Positions 14,403-24,504 of a stretch of 64,000 nt of DNA are shown in pieces (within the stretch, counting starts at the first letter, position 1; each line of letters opens with the position of its first letter). Source of the stretch: Paracoccus salipaludis. GTDB lineage: Bacteria > Pseudomonadota > Alphaproteobacteria > Rhodobacterales > Rhodobacteraceae. The stretch is from contig NZ_NSJZ01000010.1 of the NCBI RefSeq assembly GCF_002287065.1, positions 40,933 to 104,932 on the forward strand. Direction: 5' to 3'. The notes beneath the pieces were generated by a model. It worked only from the letters and a program-made list of their open reading frames with translations. It ran no database searches and was not told the DNA's origin. The translations under genes were made by a program, and so were the position numbers.

Positions 14403-14750
14403 ATGCTGAAGGTGCTGACCGAGAAGGCCGGACTGAGCTGCGCCCACGGAGGCCGCGTCGGGCTGGAAGCCTCGCAGGACCTGGTGCGGATCCAGGGCGT
14501 GCCGGCGCTGGTCCGGCCCGACCTGCTGGACCGGCCGATCAGGGCCTGCCCGCATGCGACGCCCGCCAATCCGCCGTGCTTCAGGACGGTCTCGGTGGAC
14601 GAGGCGGCGTCCTATTCCAGCTTTGTCTTCATAGAAGGCAAACCCTTGGCGAAGCTGTCCGCCACCGGAAAGACCGACTGGAGCAAGCTCGGGATCGTGC
14701 CCTTCTCGGCCGGCGCGGCGGGGCAGGACTTCGTCACCGTGGGCGAATGA
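14403..14750 (+). CDS. PAAR-like spike-tip protein
   Basis: The 115-residue protein follows the spike gene by 3 bp. It has the cysteine/histidine pattern CAHGG near residue 13, CPHATPANPPC near residue 50 and short beta repeats, as in PAAR and DUF4280-type tip proteins that cap the VgrG/Pvc8 needle. The final 30 residues contain no toxin domain. Tip identity is inferred from order (spike, tip, gp25) and the Cys/His pattern. It is shorter on repeats than classic PAAR proteins, so a baseplate accessory role is possible. Confidence 0.62.
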   Translation: MLKVLTEKAGLSCAHGGRVGLEASQDLVRIQGVPALVRPDLLDRPIRACPHATPANPPCFRTVSVDEAASYSSFVFIEGKPLAKLSATGKTDWSKLGIVPFSAGAAGQDFVTVGE

Positions 14751-14761
14751 AGGAGGGCGCG

Positions 14762-15166
14762 ATGGCAGGCTTGCAGGGATGGCTTTTCGCGCAGCCGGGC
14801 GGCCCCGCGCTTGCCGCGAACGGGACCGTGGCCACCGTCAGCGGGCCCGCTCTCATCAGCCAGTCGCTGATGATCCTTCTGGGCACCGTGCCGGGGGAAC
14901 GGGTGATGCGGCCCGATTACGGCTGCCCGCTGGACCGGCTGGCCTTCGCCCCCAACGACGCGACAACCGCGGGGCTTGCGATCCACTATGTCCGGCAGGC
15001 CCTGCGCCGGTGGGAGCCGCGGGTCGAGATCCTGCGGCTGAACGCGGGTCCGTCGCTGCAGGACTCGCCCGAGGCGCTGCGGATCTGGCTCGAATACCGC
15101 ATCCGGCAGACGGTGCAGCGGGGCAGCCTCAGCTTCACGCTGGATCTGGGGAGGCCCCATGCGTGA
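14762..15166 (+). CDS. Baseplate wedge protein (gp25/GPW family)
   Basis: The ATG at 14762 follows an AGGAGG ribosome binding site and gives 134 residues. SQSLMILLGTVPGERVMRPDYGCPLDRLAF is the characteristic gp25 core, with its conserved EPR-like surface represented by GERVMRPDYG. The second half (IHYVRQALRRWEPRVEI) is also typical. gp25 starts sheath assembly on the baseplate and corresponds to Pvc9, P2 gpW and TssE. It overlaps the next gene by 8 bp. Confidence 0.93.
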   Translation: MAGLQGWLFAQPGGPALAANGTVATVSGPALISQSLMILLGTVPGERVMRPDYGCPLDRLAFAPNDATTAGLAIHYVRQALRRWEPRVEILRLNAGPSLQDSPEALRIWLEYRIRQTVQRGSLSFTLDLGRPHA

Positions 15167-17687
15167 CGAGGACCTGATCGACCGCCGCCGCTTTGCCGAC
15201 CTCGTGGACGAGGCGCTGGCGATCATCCGCGCCCGTTGTCCCGACTGGACCGACCACTCGCCCGGCGATCCGGGCATGACCCTGCTCGAGGTCTATGCCT
15301 GGCTGACCGAGACGATGCTTTACCGGCTGAACCGCCTGCCGTCCCGGCTGCATCTGGAACTGCTGAAGCTGCTGGGCATCCTGCCGCTGCCCGCCGCCGC
15401 GGCCGAAACGCGGCTGCGGGCGAGCCGCGCGGGCGACGATCTGCCCGCCGCCGAATGGCCCGAAGGGCTGCGCGTCTCGGACCCCGAGGGGAAGGTGGTC
15501 TTTTCCACCTGCGGCCCGCTTCGTTTCGGCAAGGGCGAAACCGTGGCCGAGGTATCCGCCGTCAACGCCGAGCCGGTCGAAGGCGAGCTGCTGGGACTGG
15601 GCACGGGCGAGGCGGGGCGCAGCTTCACCCTGCGCCGGGGGCCGGTGCCACGGCCCCTGCCGGTGGTCGAGACGCTGCGGATCGGCGTCGAATGGCCCGG
15701 CGGCGACGAGGTCCCGCCCGAGGCCCGGACCGTCAACCTCGAGGGACGGGTCTTCGTGCTGTGGGACGAGGTGCCGGGCTTCCGTCCCGGCCAGCCTCCG
15801 CGCGCCTTCACCGCCGACCGCCTCGCGGGGCGGATCACCTTCGCACCGCTGTCGGGGGTGATCCGCGCGGCGGATTCGGGCGGCTTCGCGATCCCGCCAC
15901 GGGGGGCCGAGATCCGCGCCTGGTACCTTGTGGGCGGCGGCCGCGCCGGCAACGTTCCCCCCGATACGCTTGTCCGGCTTCGCCAGCCGGTGCCGGGACT
16001 TTCGATCACCAATCCTGCCCGCGCGACCGGTGGCGAGGACGCCGAGACGCCCGTCGCCTTCGTGGCGCGCGGCTCCGACGCCGTGAGGATGCCCGAATCC
16101 GCGATCACCGCCACGGATTTCGAACGGGTGGCGCTGGCCGCCGGGGGCGTGGCCCGCGCGCGCGCCGAGGCGGAACTGGCCTTGTGGTCCTTCGGCCGGC
16201 CCGGCGTGGTTGATGTCCGCATCGTGCCGCAGGTCCCCCCCGACCCCGAGTCCGGCGCCGTGACCGAGGAAATGCTGGCCTCTCACCGTCAGGTGCCGCT
16301 GCGCGACCGCGTCGAGAAGCTGCTGGACGCCCACCGCCCCATCGGGGTCCGTGTCGCCGTCGGCTGGACGAAGTGCCGCAGCGTGTCCGTCGAAGCCCGC
16401 ATTGCCGCCTCGCCGTCCGAGGATCTCGCCGCGCTGGAACGGCGGGTCACGCGCCGGCTGAACGCGCTGCTGTCGCCGCTCGGCGGCTGGCCCGCCGGCA
16501 AGGCCCTGCGCATCTCGGAGGTTTACGAGGCGATCCTCGCCGAGCCGGGGGTGCGCTATGCCGAAGGGGTGAGCCTGTCCACCGGCGACGGGCCGGAAGG
16601 GCCTGTCAGCCGGCTGGTTGCCGATCCGCACCAGCCGCGCACGCTTTACGCACTGATGACCGACGGGCTCTACCGCTCGCTCGACGACGCGCAAAGCTGG
16701 GAGCGGGTCGCGGGAGAGGACGGAGTGCGGCCCAAGGCGCTGGCGACCGACCCCGAGGTGCCGGGCTTCCTGGCGCTTGCGCTCGAACGCGCGGACAGCC
16801 AGACCGAGCTTCGCACCTCGCGCAGCTGCGGCGAGGACTGGGCCGAGCTGGAGGTCCTGCCCAAGCCGGTCCACGGCCTTGCCGTCACGGTGCGCGAAGG
16901 CCGACGCTGGCTGGTGATCGCCGGCGCCGAGGGCTGCCTGCAACGCGACCTTTCCACGCCGGGGCTGCAGGCAACCGAGGTCGGATCGGGCGTCACCGGC
17001 TTCTACGCCGCCGCCAGCGCGACCAACGCCGCCGGCGTGGGCTTCGTGGCGCTGGCCGCGCGCTCGGGCGGGGGCGTGTGGCTTTCCTCACGCTGCGGGG
17101 CCAGCGGCAGTTTCGAGCAGCTTCCCGGATCGCACGGGCTCGACATCCGATCGCTCGCCTTCTCGCGCGAAGGCGGGCAGCTCTGGCTTTGGGCAGCGGT
17201 ATGGGCCGAGGCAGGGCAGACCTGGACCGGGCCGATGCGGATCTCGGTGCGCTCGGACGGGCTGGACCCGATGGGCTGGCAGCGGCTTTCCGAGGGCTGG
17301 AAAGGCGGATCCTGCCTGGCCTTCGACGTGGCCGCAGGGCAGGTCGCCGCCGGCACCCGCGACGCAGGCGTGCTGATGCTTGATGCAGGCAGCGCCAAGC
17401 CCGCCTGGCGCGCGTCCCGGCTGACCTCGGGCCTGCCGATCGACGCCGACCGGGCGCGGCTTCTGCCGGTGGCGGCGGTGGCGCTGCGACCCGGCGCGCG
17501 GGTGCTGCTGGCGGGAACCGCGCAGGGGCTGTTCCGCGGCGAGCCGGCCGAACTCACCTTTACCCGCATCGAGGGCCGCCGCTTCACCGACCGCCTTCCG
17601 CTGCCGCCCGGCTGGCTGCCCTGTGCGGGCGCGCACCGGATGCAGTTCGGCGCCGAAGTTCCGGGGGGTCCCGATGCAACCGGCTGA
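15159..17687 (+). CDS. gpJ/Pvc11-like baseplate protein with a beta-propeller-like C-terminus
   Basis: The protein has 842 residues. The first 480 or so are a gpJ/Pvc11-like baseplate assembly protein: WTDHSPGDPGMTLLEVYAWLTETMLYRLNRLP near residue 26 is diagnostic, and a conserved beta-rich region and an arm-like domain follow to GWPAGKALRISEVYEAIL. From about residue 490 to the end the sequence changes to repeats such as LYALMTDGLYRSLDDAQSWE, LWLSSRCGASGSFEQL and AGTRDAGVLML, which resemble BNR/sortilin-type propeller blades. Usual Pvc11 proteins lack such an extension. It could bind a surface ligand in place of a separate fibre, or hold the baseplate to another protein. It overlaps the next gene by 14 bp. 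Confidence 0.85.
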   Translation: MRDEDLIDRRRFADLVDEALAIIRARCPDWTDHSPGDPGMTLLEVYAWLTETMLYRLNRLPSRLHLELLKLLGILPLPAAAAETRLRASRAGDDLPAAEWPEGLRVSDPEGKVVFSTCGPLRFGKGETVAEVSAVNAEPVEGELLGLGTGEAGRSFTLRRGPVPRPLPVVETLRIGVEWPGGDEVPPEARTVNLEGRVFVLWDEVPGFRPGQPPRAFTADRLAGRITFAPLSGVIRAADSGGFAIPPRGAEIRAWYLVGGGRAGNVPPDTLVRLRQPVPGLSITNPARATGGEDAETPVAFVARGSDAVRMPESAITATDFERVALAAGGVARARAEAELALWSFGRPGVVDVRIVPQVPPDPESGAVTEEMLASHRQVPLRDRVEKLLDAHRPIGVRVAVGWTKCRSVSVEARIAASPSEDLAALERRVTRRLNALLSPLGGWPAGKALRISEVYEAILAEPGVRYAEGVSLSTGDGPEGPVSRLVADPHQPRTLYALMTDGLYRSLDDAQSWERVAGEDGVRPKALATDPEVPGFLALALERADSQTELRTSRSCGEDWAELEVLPKPVHGLAVTVREGRRWLVIAGAEGCLQRDLSTPGLQATEVGSGVTGFYAAASATNAAGVGFVALAARSGGGVWLSSRCGASGSFEQLPGSHGLDIRSLAFSREGGQLWLWAAVWAEAGQTWTGPMRISVRSDGLDPMGWQRLSEGWKGGSCLAFDVAAGQVAAGTRDAGVLMLDAGSAKPAWRASRLTSGLPIDADRARLLPVAAVALRPGARVLLAGTAQGLFRGEPAELTFTRIEGRRFTDRLPLPPGWLPCAGAHRMQFGAEVPGGPDATG

Positions 17688-18198
17688 GATCGCCCTGCTG
17701 CTGCCCGAGATCTACCGCCGCGAGATCGCCGAAGGCTCGGTTCTCGACGGGCTGCTGCATGTCATGGCGGCGCTGCATGGCTCGCTCGAGGCCGCGATCG
17801 CCGATCCGGCGCTGCTGATCGATCCCCGCCGCGCGCCCGACCGGCTGGTGCCGGTGCTGGCGGCCTGGGTGGGCCTGGGGCATTACCTGCAGGCCAACCC
17901 CGGCGAGGACCGCCCCGACACTGCCGAGCTGCGCGAGCTGGTGGCGGCCGCGGCCGGGCTGAGCCGCCGCAGCGGCTCGGCCGCCACCCTGCGCCAGTTT
18001 CTTGAAACGGCGACCGGCACCCAGGGCTTCGCCATCGAGGAAAGCGCCGAGCGCCCGTTCCATTTCAGCGTCAGCATCCCGCCCGCGGCCCTGCCCCGGC
18101 TCGACCTCGTGCTGCGCATCATCGCGTTCGAGAAACCCGCCTTCACCACCTTCGAATTGACCCCAGTCCCCGACGTCGGCCCGAACCAAGGGAGTTGA
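17674..18198 (+). CDS. Tail protein I/Pvc12-like baseplate protein
   Basis: I use the ATG at 17674, inside the end of the preceding gene and just after a GGGGGG ribosome binding site, giving 174 residues. LLPEIYRREIAEGSVLDGLLHVMAALHGSLE is typical of phage tail protein I/Pvc12 N-termini, and LVPVLAAWVGL followed by a helical region and a PFHFSVSI strand also fit. It would complete the wedge with gp25 and the gpJ-like protein. It is shorter than many Pvc12 proteins, which often carry fibre-binding or variable domains. Confidence 0.85.
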   Translation: MQPAEIALLLPEIYRREIAEGSVLDGLLHVMAALHGSLEAAIADPALLIDPRRAPDRLVPVLAAWVGLGHYLQANPGEDRPDTAELRELVAAAAGLSRRSGSAATLRQFLETATGTQGFAIEESAERPFHFSVSIPPAALPRLDLVLRIIAFEKPAFTTFELTPVPDVGPNQGS

Positions 18199-18202
18199 GA
18201 AG

Positions 18203-19366
18203 ATGCCGTCCTTCCAGATCACCGAAGCACCCTCGCGGCTAGAGATGGGGGCGCCTGACGCAAGCGGGGTGACGCCGCCCGCGAAGGCCACGTTCCTGGT
18301 CCGCAACATGGCTCCGTCCGCGCAGGTGGGCCGGATCACCGTCGAGCCGCTGGAAGGCGCGCGGCCCGAGTGGTTCGAGATCGCGGGCGCGCCCGCGACC
18401 TCGCCCGGCAAGATCGAGCGCGACTTCGTTTACGGCGGCAACCACGCGATCGACGTGACCGTGCGCCCGCCTGCGAACGCGCCGGCGGGGAACTACGGCT
18501 TCCGCCTGCGGGTGGCTGCCGAAGGCGACCCCGACGCGGATTTCGTGCAGGGGCCCGCGGTCGCCTTTGCGCTGACGGGCGTCGCCGCCCCGCCCGCGCC
18601 GAAAAAGCGGGTGCCCTGGTGGATCTTCGCCGCCGCCGCCGCGATGGTGGCGGTGCTGGTGGGGGTCGGCGCCTTCATGTTCATGCGCCCCCCCGCCACC
18701 CCGGTGCCCGAGGGTCTCGTGGGCCAGCGCGCCGAGGTTGCCGCCGCGACGGTCGTGTCCACCATCAACCGGGGGGTCAGCTTCGCGCTGACGCGCGACG
18801 GCGAGGGCGAGCCCCTGGCGGTGCTTTCGACGGACCCGCGTGCAGGCGCGGGCGTGGACGAGGACGAGATCGTGGAACTGACCGCACTGACACCGGCGGG
18901 GTCCTGCGATTCGCTGATCTGCCGCTTTCCGGATGCCCGCTTTCCGCCCGCTGCCGTGACCGCGCTGGCGGCCGAAGGCTTCGACGTCAAATATGCGCCG
19001 GCGCTGTCCATCGCCGATGGCCAGGTCCTAGTGGACACCGCGAAGCTTGCCGAGATCAAGAACGCCGCGCCGCCCGTCCCGATGGTGCGCCTGCCCCGCC
19101 TTGCGGGAATGACCGTGTCGCAGGTGCAGCAGACCTTGAGTGACCTCGGGCTGGGGATGGAACTGAGCAGCGTCACCGAAGGCCCGGAAGACGGGCTGGT
19201 CCGCCGCACCGTGCCCGAGGGTCCGACCGAGCTTCCGGCGGGAAGCATCGTCCAGGTGATCTATCGCAGCCAGCCCTGCACGGGCATCCGGTGCTTCGTC
19301 GTCAGGGACCTTGTCGTGGCACCCCGGTTCATGGACGGCGTCAACATGCAGAGGTTGCAGCAGTGA
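18203..19366 (+). CDS. Membrane-spanning CIS-cluster protein with PASTA-like domains
   Basis: The protein has 387 residues and no N-terminal signal peptide. Residues 1-130 form a beta-rich, Ig-like domain. A single strong membrane segment (WWIFAAAAAMVAVLVGVGAFMFM) spans about 136-160, with lysines just before it, predicting the N-terminus in the cytoplasm. The rest contains PASTA-like domains at about 165-225 and 300-355 (LPRLAGMTVSQVQQTLSDLGL, then a PEGPTELPAGSIVQVIY strand). PASTA domains of serine/threonine kinases bind peptidoglycan. The order suggests a bridge between a cytoplasmic particle and the cell wall. It starts 4 bp after the gpI-like gene with a GGGAG site, so it is probably part of the CIS operon. 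Confidence 0.75.
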   Translation: MPSFQITEAPSRLEMGAPDASGVTPPAKATFLVRNMAPSAQVGRITVEPLEGARPEWFEIAGAPATSPGKIERDFVYGGNHAIDVTVRPPANAPAGNYGFRLRVAAEGDPDADFVQGPAVAFALTGVAAPPAPKKRVPWWIFAAAAAMVAVLVGVGAFMFMRPPATPVPEGLVGQRAEVAAATVVSTINRGVSFALTRDGEGEPLAVLSTDPRAGAGVDEDEIVELTALTPAGSCDSLICRFPDARFPPAAVTALAAEGFDVKYAPALSIADGQVLVDTAKLAEIKNAAPPVPMVRLPRLAGMTVSQVQQTLSDLGLGMELSSVTEGPEDGLVRRTVPEGPTELPAGSIVQVIYRSQPCTGIRCFVVRDLVVAPRFMDGVNMQRLQQ

Positions 19367-19406
19367 TCCCGGCGGGCGGCGTCGATCCCCCTTTGGATGG
19401 CGGATC

Positions 19407-19889
19407 ATGCGAAAGGGGCTGATCGCGCTGGCGCTGTTCGGAGCGCTGTTCGTGGCCCTGATGTTTCTTGCGCCCCGCCCGCGCGGCGGGGATGATCCGC
19501 CGGCTTGGACCCGGGTGCTGGGCCGGGTTCTCGGGGGCTGGGCACCGCGGGTCCGCGACCTCGGCGGCGAGACCGCCTTCGCCCAGGCTGCGGGCGAGGC
19601 GCGCGAGGCCGAGATCCCCCCTGCCCCCGGCCAGGACCTGCGCCTGCTCACGCTGCGCCATCAGGACGGCGGCGCCGCGCTTGTGACATTCGTCTGTCGC
19701 CCCACGCCGGCCCGGCAGTGCGATCCGCCCGAGGCGGTGGCCTGCCTCGGGCTGCCGCTGCACCCCGCCTGCGAGCCGCAGATCGAGAAAGGGGATCAGG
19801 GCGACGAAATCTCCTTCACCGTCGGACCGGGCGGCGGCCATCTGACGATCGAGGCGCAGACGGCACTGCGCTTCCAGGTGGTGCAGTGA
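19407..19889 (+). CDS. Small membrane-anchored protein ending the CIS cluster
   Basis: The ATG at 19407 gives 160 residues starting MRKGLIALALFGALFVALMFLA, a signal anchor, followed by a periplasmic domain of about 130 residues. Four cysteines in the second half (CRPTPARQCDPPEAVACLG, then PACEPQ) could form disulfides, which fits the periplasm. The family is not recognised. It lies 40 bp after the PASTA protein, on the same strand, so it may be a second envelope component of the same system. The upstream frame is open to 19311 but lacks a better start. Confidence 0.6.
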   Translation: MRKGLIALALFGALFVALMFLAPRPRGGDDPPAWTRVLGRVLGGWAPRVRDLGGETAFAQAAGEAREAEIPPAPGQDLRLLTLRHQDGGAALVTFVCRPTPARQCDPPEAVACLGLPLHPACEPQIEKGDQGDEISFTVGPGGGHLTIEAQTALRFQVVQ

Positions 19890-19964
19890 CCCGGCGGCCC
19901 GGTCCGCAGGCGACGCGCCTTTCCGGTCGCAGGCCGGGGGCGTCGTAGGTCGGGCGCTGGGTAG

Positions 19965-20975
19965 TCAGGCCGCCGCACGCCCCTGCGCGGACTGTCGACG
20001 GGCGCGGCGCCTGCCCCCGCCTTTTCTGGATCGCAGTTGCACCAGCCCCTTCTGCAGGGCGACGAAACCGAACAACAGCATGCCGATCACGATCTTGGTC
20101 CACCAGCTGGACAGCGTGCCGTCGAAGACGATGTAGGTCTGGATCAGCCCCATGATCAGCACGCCGACCAGCGTTCCCGGCACGAAGCCGCTGCCGCCGG
20201 TCAGCAGCGTGCCGCCGATCACGACGGCGGCGATGGCGTCCAGCTCGGTGCCGACCGTCGCCAGCGAATAGCCGGCCGAGGTGTAGACGGCGAAGACCAC
20301 CCCGGCCAGCCCTGCGCAGAAGCCCGACAGGCCGTAAACCGCCACCGTCGTGCGGCCGACATCGACGCCCAGCAGGCGCGCCGTGCGGGCGTCCCCGCCG
20401 ACCGCCATCACGCGGGTGCCGAAGGGGCTGCGGTGGATCAGCAGCGTGACTGCCGCCACCGTCAGCAGCATCAGCCCCGCGATCAGCGTCAGCCGGCCCT
20501 TGCCCGGCATCAGCCAGTAGGCGGACTGGATCGCCTCGATCGCCGGGTGGCGGATGGGGATCGAGTCGATCGACAGCACATAGGCCGCGCCGCGCGCCAT
20601 GAACATGCCGGCAAGCGTGACGATGAAGGGTGGCATCTCCAGCAGGTGGATGACCGCACCCATCGCCAGGCCGAAAAGCGTGGTGATCAGCAGCAGCAGG
20701 ACGAACACGGCATAGGGATGCAGGCCCGTGTCGCGCAGCATCACGCCGATGAACACGCCCGAGAAGGCGATCACCGCGCCGACCGACAGGTCGATCCCGC
20801 CCGACAGGATCACGACCGTCATGCCCACCGCGACGATGCCCAGATAGGCGTTGTCGGTCAGAAGGTTGCCGATCACGCGCGTGGACAGGATGGCCGGGAA
20901 CTGCAGCCAGGCCAGGCCATAGGCCAGAACGAAGATCCCGCAGGTGACGACAAAGGGCAGAAGCCGCGCGTTCAT
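19965..20975 (-). CDS. yjfF: Sugar ABC transporter permease (YjfF-like)
   Basis: The 336-residue inner-membrane permease belongs to the ribose/galactofuranose branch, with about nine helices and the conserved LTDNAYLGIVAVGMTVVILSGGIDLSVGA segment. The start at 20975 overlaps the stop of the upstream permease (ATGA); a longer frame begins within that gene. In E. coli the YtfQRT-YjfF system imports D-galactofuranose, and two different permeases pair with one double-ATPase. The same arrangement is seen here. It is the last gene of the operon and faces the end of the CIS cluster, with 75 bp between the stops and no clear terminator. Confidence 0.88.
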   Translation of the reverse strand: MNARLLPFVVTCGIFVLAYGLAWLQFPAILSTRVIGNLLTDNAYLGIVAVGMTVVILSGGIDLSVGAVIAFSGVFIGVMLRDTGLHPYAVFVLLLLITTLFGLAMGAVIHLLEMPPFIVTLAGMFMARGAAYVLSIDSIPIRHPAIEAIQSAYWLMPGKGRLTLIAGLMLLTVAAVTLLIHRSPFGTRVMAVGGDARTARLLGVDVGRTTVAVYGLSGFCAGLAGVVFAVYTSAGYSLATVGTELDAIAAVVIGGTLLTGGSGFVPGTLVGVLIMGLIQTYIVFDGTLSSWWTKIVIGMLLFGFVALQKGLVQLRSRKGGGRRRARRQSAQGRAAA

Positions 20976-21969
20976 GTCGGTGTTCCCCGCCGCATGGCCC
21001 TGCGGCGTGCCAGCAGGGGCCGCAGCCGCGGCGATTGCACCACCAGGATCACCAGCACGATCCATGCCTTGATCAGCAGGTTGTACTCGGGTGGGAAACC
21101 CGCCAGCAGGATGCCGGTGTTGACGGTCTGGGTGATCATGGCCCCGATCAGCGAGGCGACGACCGAAAACCGCCCCCCCAGAAGCGAGTTGCCGCCGATC
21201 ACCACCGCAAGGATCGCGTCGAGCTCAAGCCACAGCCCCGCGTTGTTGGCGTCGGCACCGCGGATATCCGCCGTCACCACCAGCCCGGCCAGCGCCGCGC
21301 AGAGGCCCGAGACGACATAAACCGCGATGATCGTGACGCGGGTGTTCACCCCGGCGCGATAGGCGGCGCGGGCGTTCACGCCCACCGCCTCGATCAGGAA
21401 GCCCAGTGCGGTGCGGCGCAGGACAAGGATCGTGCCCACGGCGGCGGCGGTCCACAGCAGGACGGGAAACGGCACGCCCAGGACCGCGCCCGACCCGAGA
21501 AAGGCAAGACCCGGGTCCGAGAAGGTCAGGATCGCCCCTTCGGTCACAAGCTGCGCGATGCCCCGGCCCGCCACCATCAGGATCAGCGTGGCGATGATCG
21601 GCTGGATGCGCAGCACCGACACCAGCAGCCCGTTCCACAGCCCGCAGGCCGCGCCGGTCGCCAGCGCGGCCAGCAACGTCACCGGCAGCGGATAGCCCAG
21701 CGTCACCATCTTCGCCGCCACCGCGCCGCAGATGGCCATGACCGCGCCGACCGACAGGTCGATGCCGCCCGTGGCGATCACCAGCGTCATGCCGATGGCC
21801 AGCAGCGCCACGGGCGCGCCGCGGTTCAGCACGTCGATCGGGCTGCCGTACAGACGGCCGTTCGCCACCGAGATCTCCAGAAAGCCGGGCGAGACGACGG
21901 TGATCGCGGCGACCAGCAGCACCAAGGTCGCCAGCATCGGCAGGATCCGGGCAAGGCCGGCAGGCAGGG

Positions 21970-21973
<4 letters not shown>
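20972..21973 (-). CDS. ytfT: Sugar ABC transporter permease (YtfT-like)
   Basis: The 333-residue permease starts MTLPAGLARILPMLATL and carries GMTLVIATGGIDLSVGAVMAICGAV, the family motif. It forms a heterodimeric channel with the next permease. Both ends show ATGA overlaps: the start lies in the stop of the ATPase gene, and its stop lies in the start of the last permease. A frame extending to 22393 would run antiparallel in reading phase through the ATPase and was not used. Confidence 0.88.
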
Positions 21974-23481
<1,508 letters not shown>

Positions 23482-23515
23482 GCCAGCGCCCTCCCCTGCG
23501 CGTCGTCCTGGCGGG

Positions 23516-23542
23516 CCGGGGGCGGCGGCGGGCCGCCCCCGG
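23516..23542 (-). terminator. Perfect 11-bp hairpin between ytfQ and ytfR
   Basis: CCGGGGGCGGC and GCCGCCCCCGG form a perfect 11-bp stem with a 5-base loop, 11 bases after the ytfQ stop. No T tract follows on the minus strand. In ABC operons such 3' hairpins commonly stabilise the binding-protein mRNA and reduce expression of the membrane components. Confidence 0.65.
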
Positions 23543-23553
23543 TGCTCTGCGGC

Positions 23554-24504
23554 TCAGTAGCCGAGGTTCTTCTTGGACTCGTAGATCGCCTGCGGATCGT
23601 CGGCCTGGGTGTAGAGCTTCGATTCCGTCTGGATGAACTTCGGCGGCACCGTCCCGTTCTTCCAATAGGCTTCCAGCGCATCGAAGGCGGGCCCCGCCAT
23701 GTTCGGCGTCAGTTCGACCGTGGCGTTCGCCTCGCCCGCGGCCATTGCCTGGAAGATGTCGGGAACTGCGTCGATCGACACCACGAGGATGTCCGTGCCG
23801 GGTTTCTTTCCGGCTTCCTTGATGGCCTGAATGGCGCCCACGGCCATGTCGTCGTTATGGGCGTAAAGCGCGCAGATCTCGGTCCCGCCCTCGGCCTTGA
23901 GGAAGCTTTCCATCACTTCCTTGCCCTTGGTCCGGGTGAAGTCCCCGGTCTGGCTGCGGGTAATCTTGATATTGTCGTGCCCGGCGATCCCGGCCTCGAA
24001 GCCGGCCTTGCGCTTGATGGCCGGGGACGACCCGGTCGTGCCCTGCAGTTCGACCACGTTGCAGGTCTTGTCACCCACCTGCTGGACCAGCCATTCCCCG
24101 GCCACGCGGCCCTCGTGTTCAAGGTCCGAGCCGACGGCGGTCAGGTACAGGTCCTCGCTGGAGTCCACCTGCCGGTCGAGCAGCACGACCGGGATCTCGG
24201 CTTCCTTGGCCTCCTGCAGCACCTGATCCCAGCCGGTGGCGACGACCGGCGCCAGAAGGATCGCGTCCACGCCCTGGGCGATGAAGGTCTTCACCGCCTT
24301 GATCTGGTTCTCCTGCTTCTGCTGGGCATCGGCGAACTTGAGGTCATGCCCCCGCTTCTCGGCCTCCTGCCGCGTCACGGTGGTCTCGGCGGCGCGCCAG
24401 CCGGATTCCGAACCGATCTGGGCGAAGCCCACGGTCTCGGCTGCCGCAGGCAGGGCGGCAAGGGCGGTGGTGGCGAACAGCGCATAGGCGGTCAGGTTCT
24501 TCAT
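23554..24504 (-). CDS. ytfQ: Periplasmic sugar-binding protein (YtfQ-like)
   Basis: The 316-residue protein has a Sec signal peptide at 1-22 (ending PAAAE). The mature start VGFAQIGSESGWRAAETTV and the segment DAQQKQENQIKAVKTFIAQGVDAI match the galactofuranose-binding YtfQ subfamily of periplasmic binding proteins; QVDSSEDLYLTAVGSD is also typical. It would deliver a galactose- or arabinose-type furanose to the YtfRT/YjfF transporter. The start overlaps the galM stop (ATGA). The strong hairpin after it probably raises its level relative to the transporter subunits. Confidence 0.9.
   Translation of the reverse strand: MKNLTAYALFATTALAALPAAAETVGFAQIGSESGWRAAETTVTRQEAEKRGHDLKFADAQQKQENQIKAVKTFIAQGVDAILLAPVVATGWDQVLQEAKEAEIPVVLLDRQVDSSEDLYLTAVGSDLEHEGRVAGEWLVQQVGDKTCNVVELQGTTGSSPAIKRKAGFEAGIAGHDNIKITRSQTGDFTRTKGKEVMESFLKAEGGTEICALYAHNDDMAVGAIQAIKEAGKKPGTDILVVSIDAVPDIFQAMAAGEANATVELTPNMAGPAFDALEAYWKNGTVPPKFIQTESKLYTQADDPQAIYESKKNLGY

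Noticed and set aside
8218..19889. Type VI secretion system or prophage
   Set aside because: There are no TssJLM, TssK or ClpV-like genes, and no integrase, terminase, capsid or lysis genes. The sheath, Pvc7-like and gpJ-like proteins fit a contractile injection system better.
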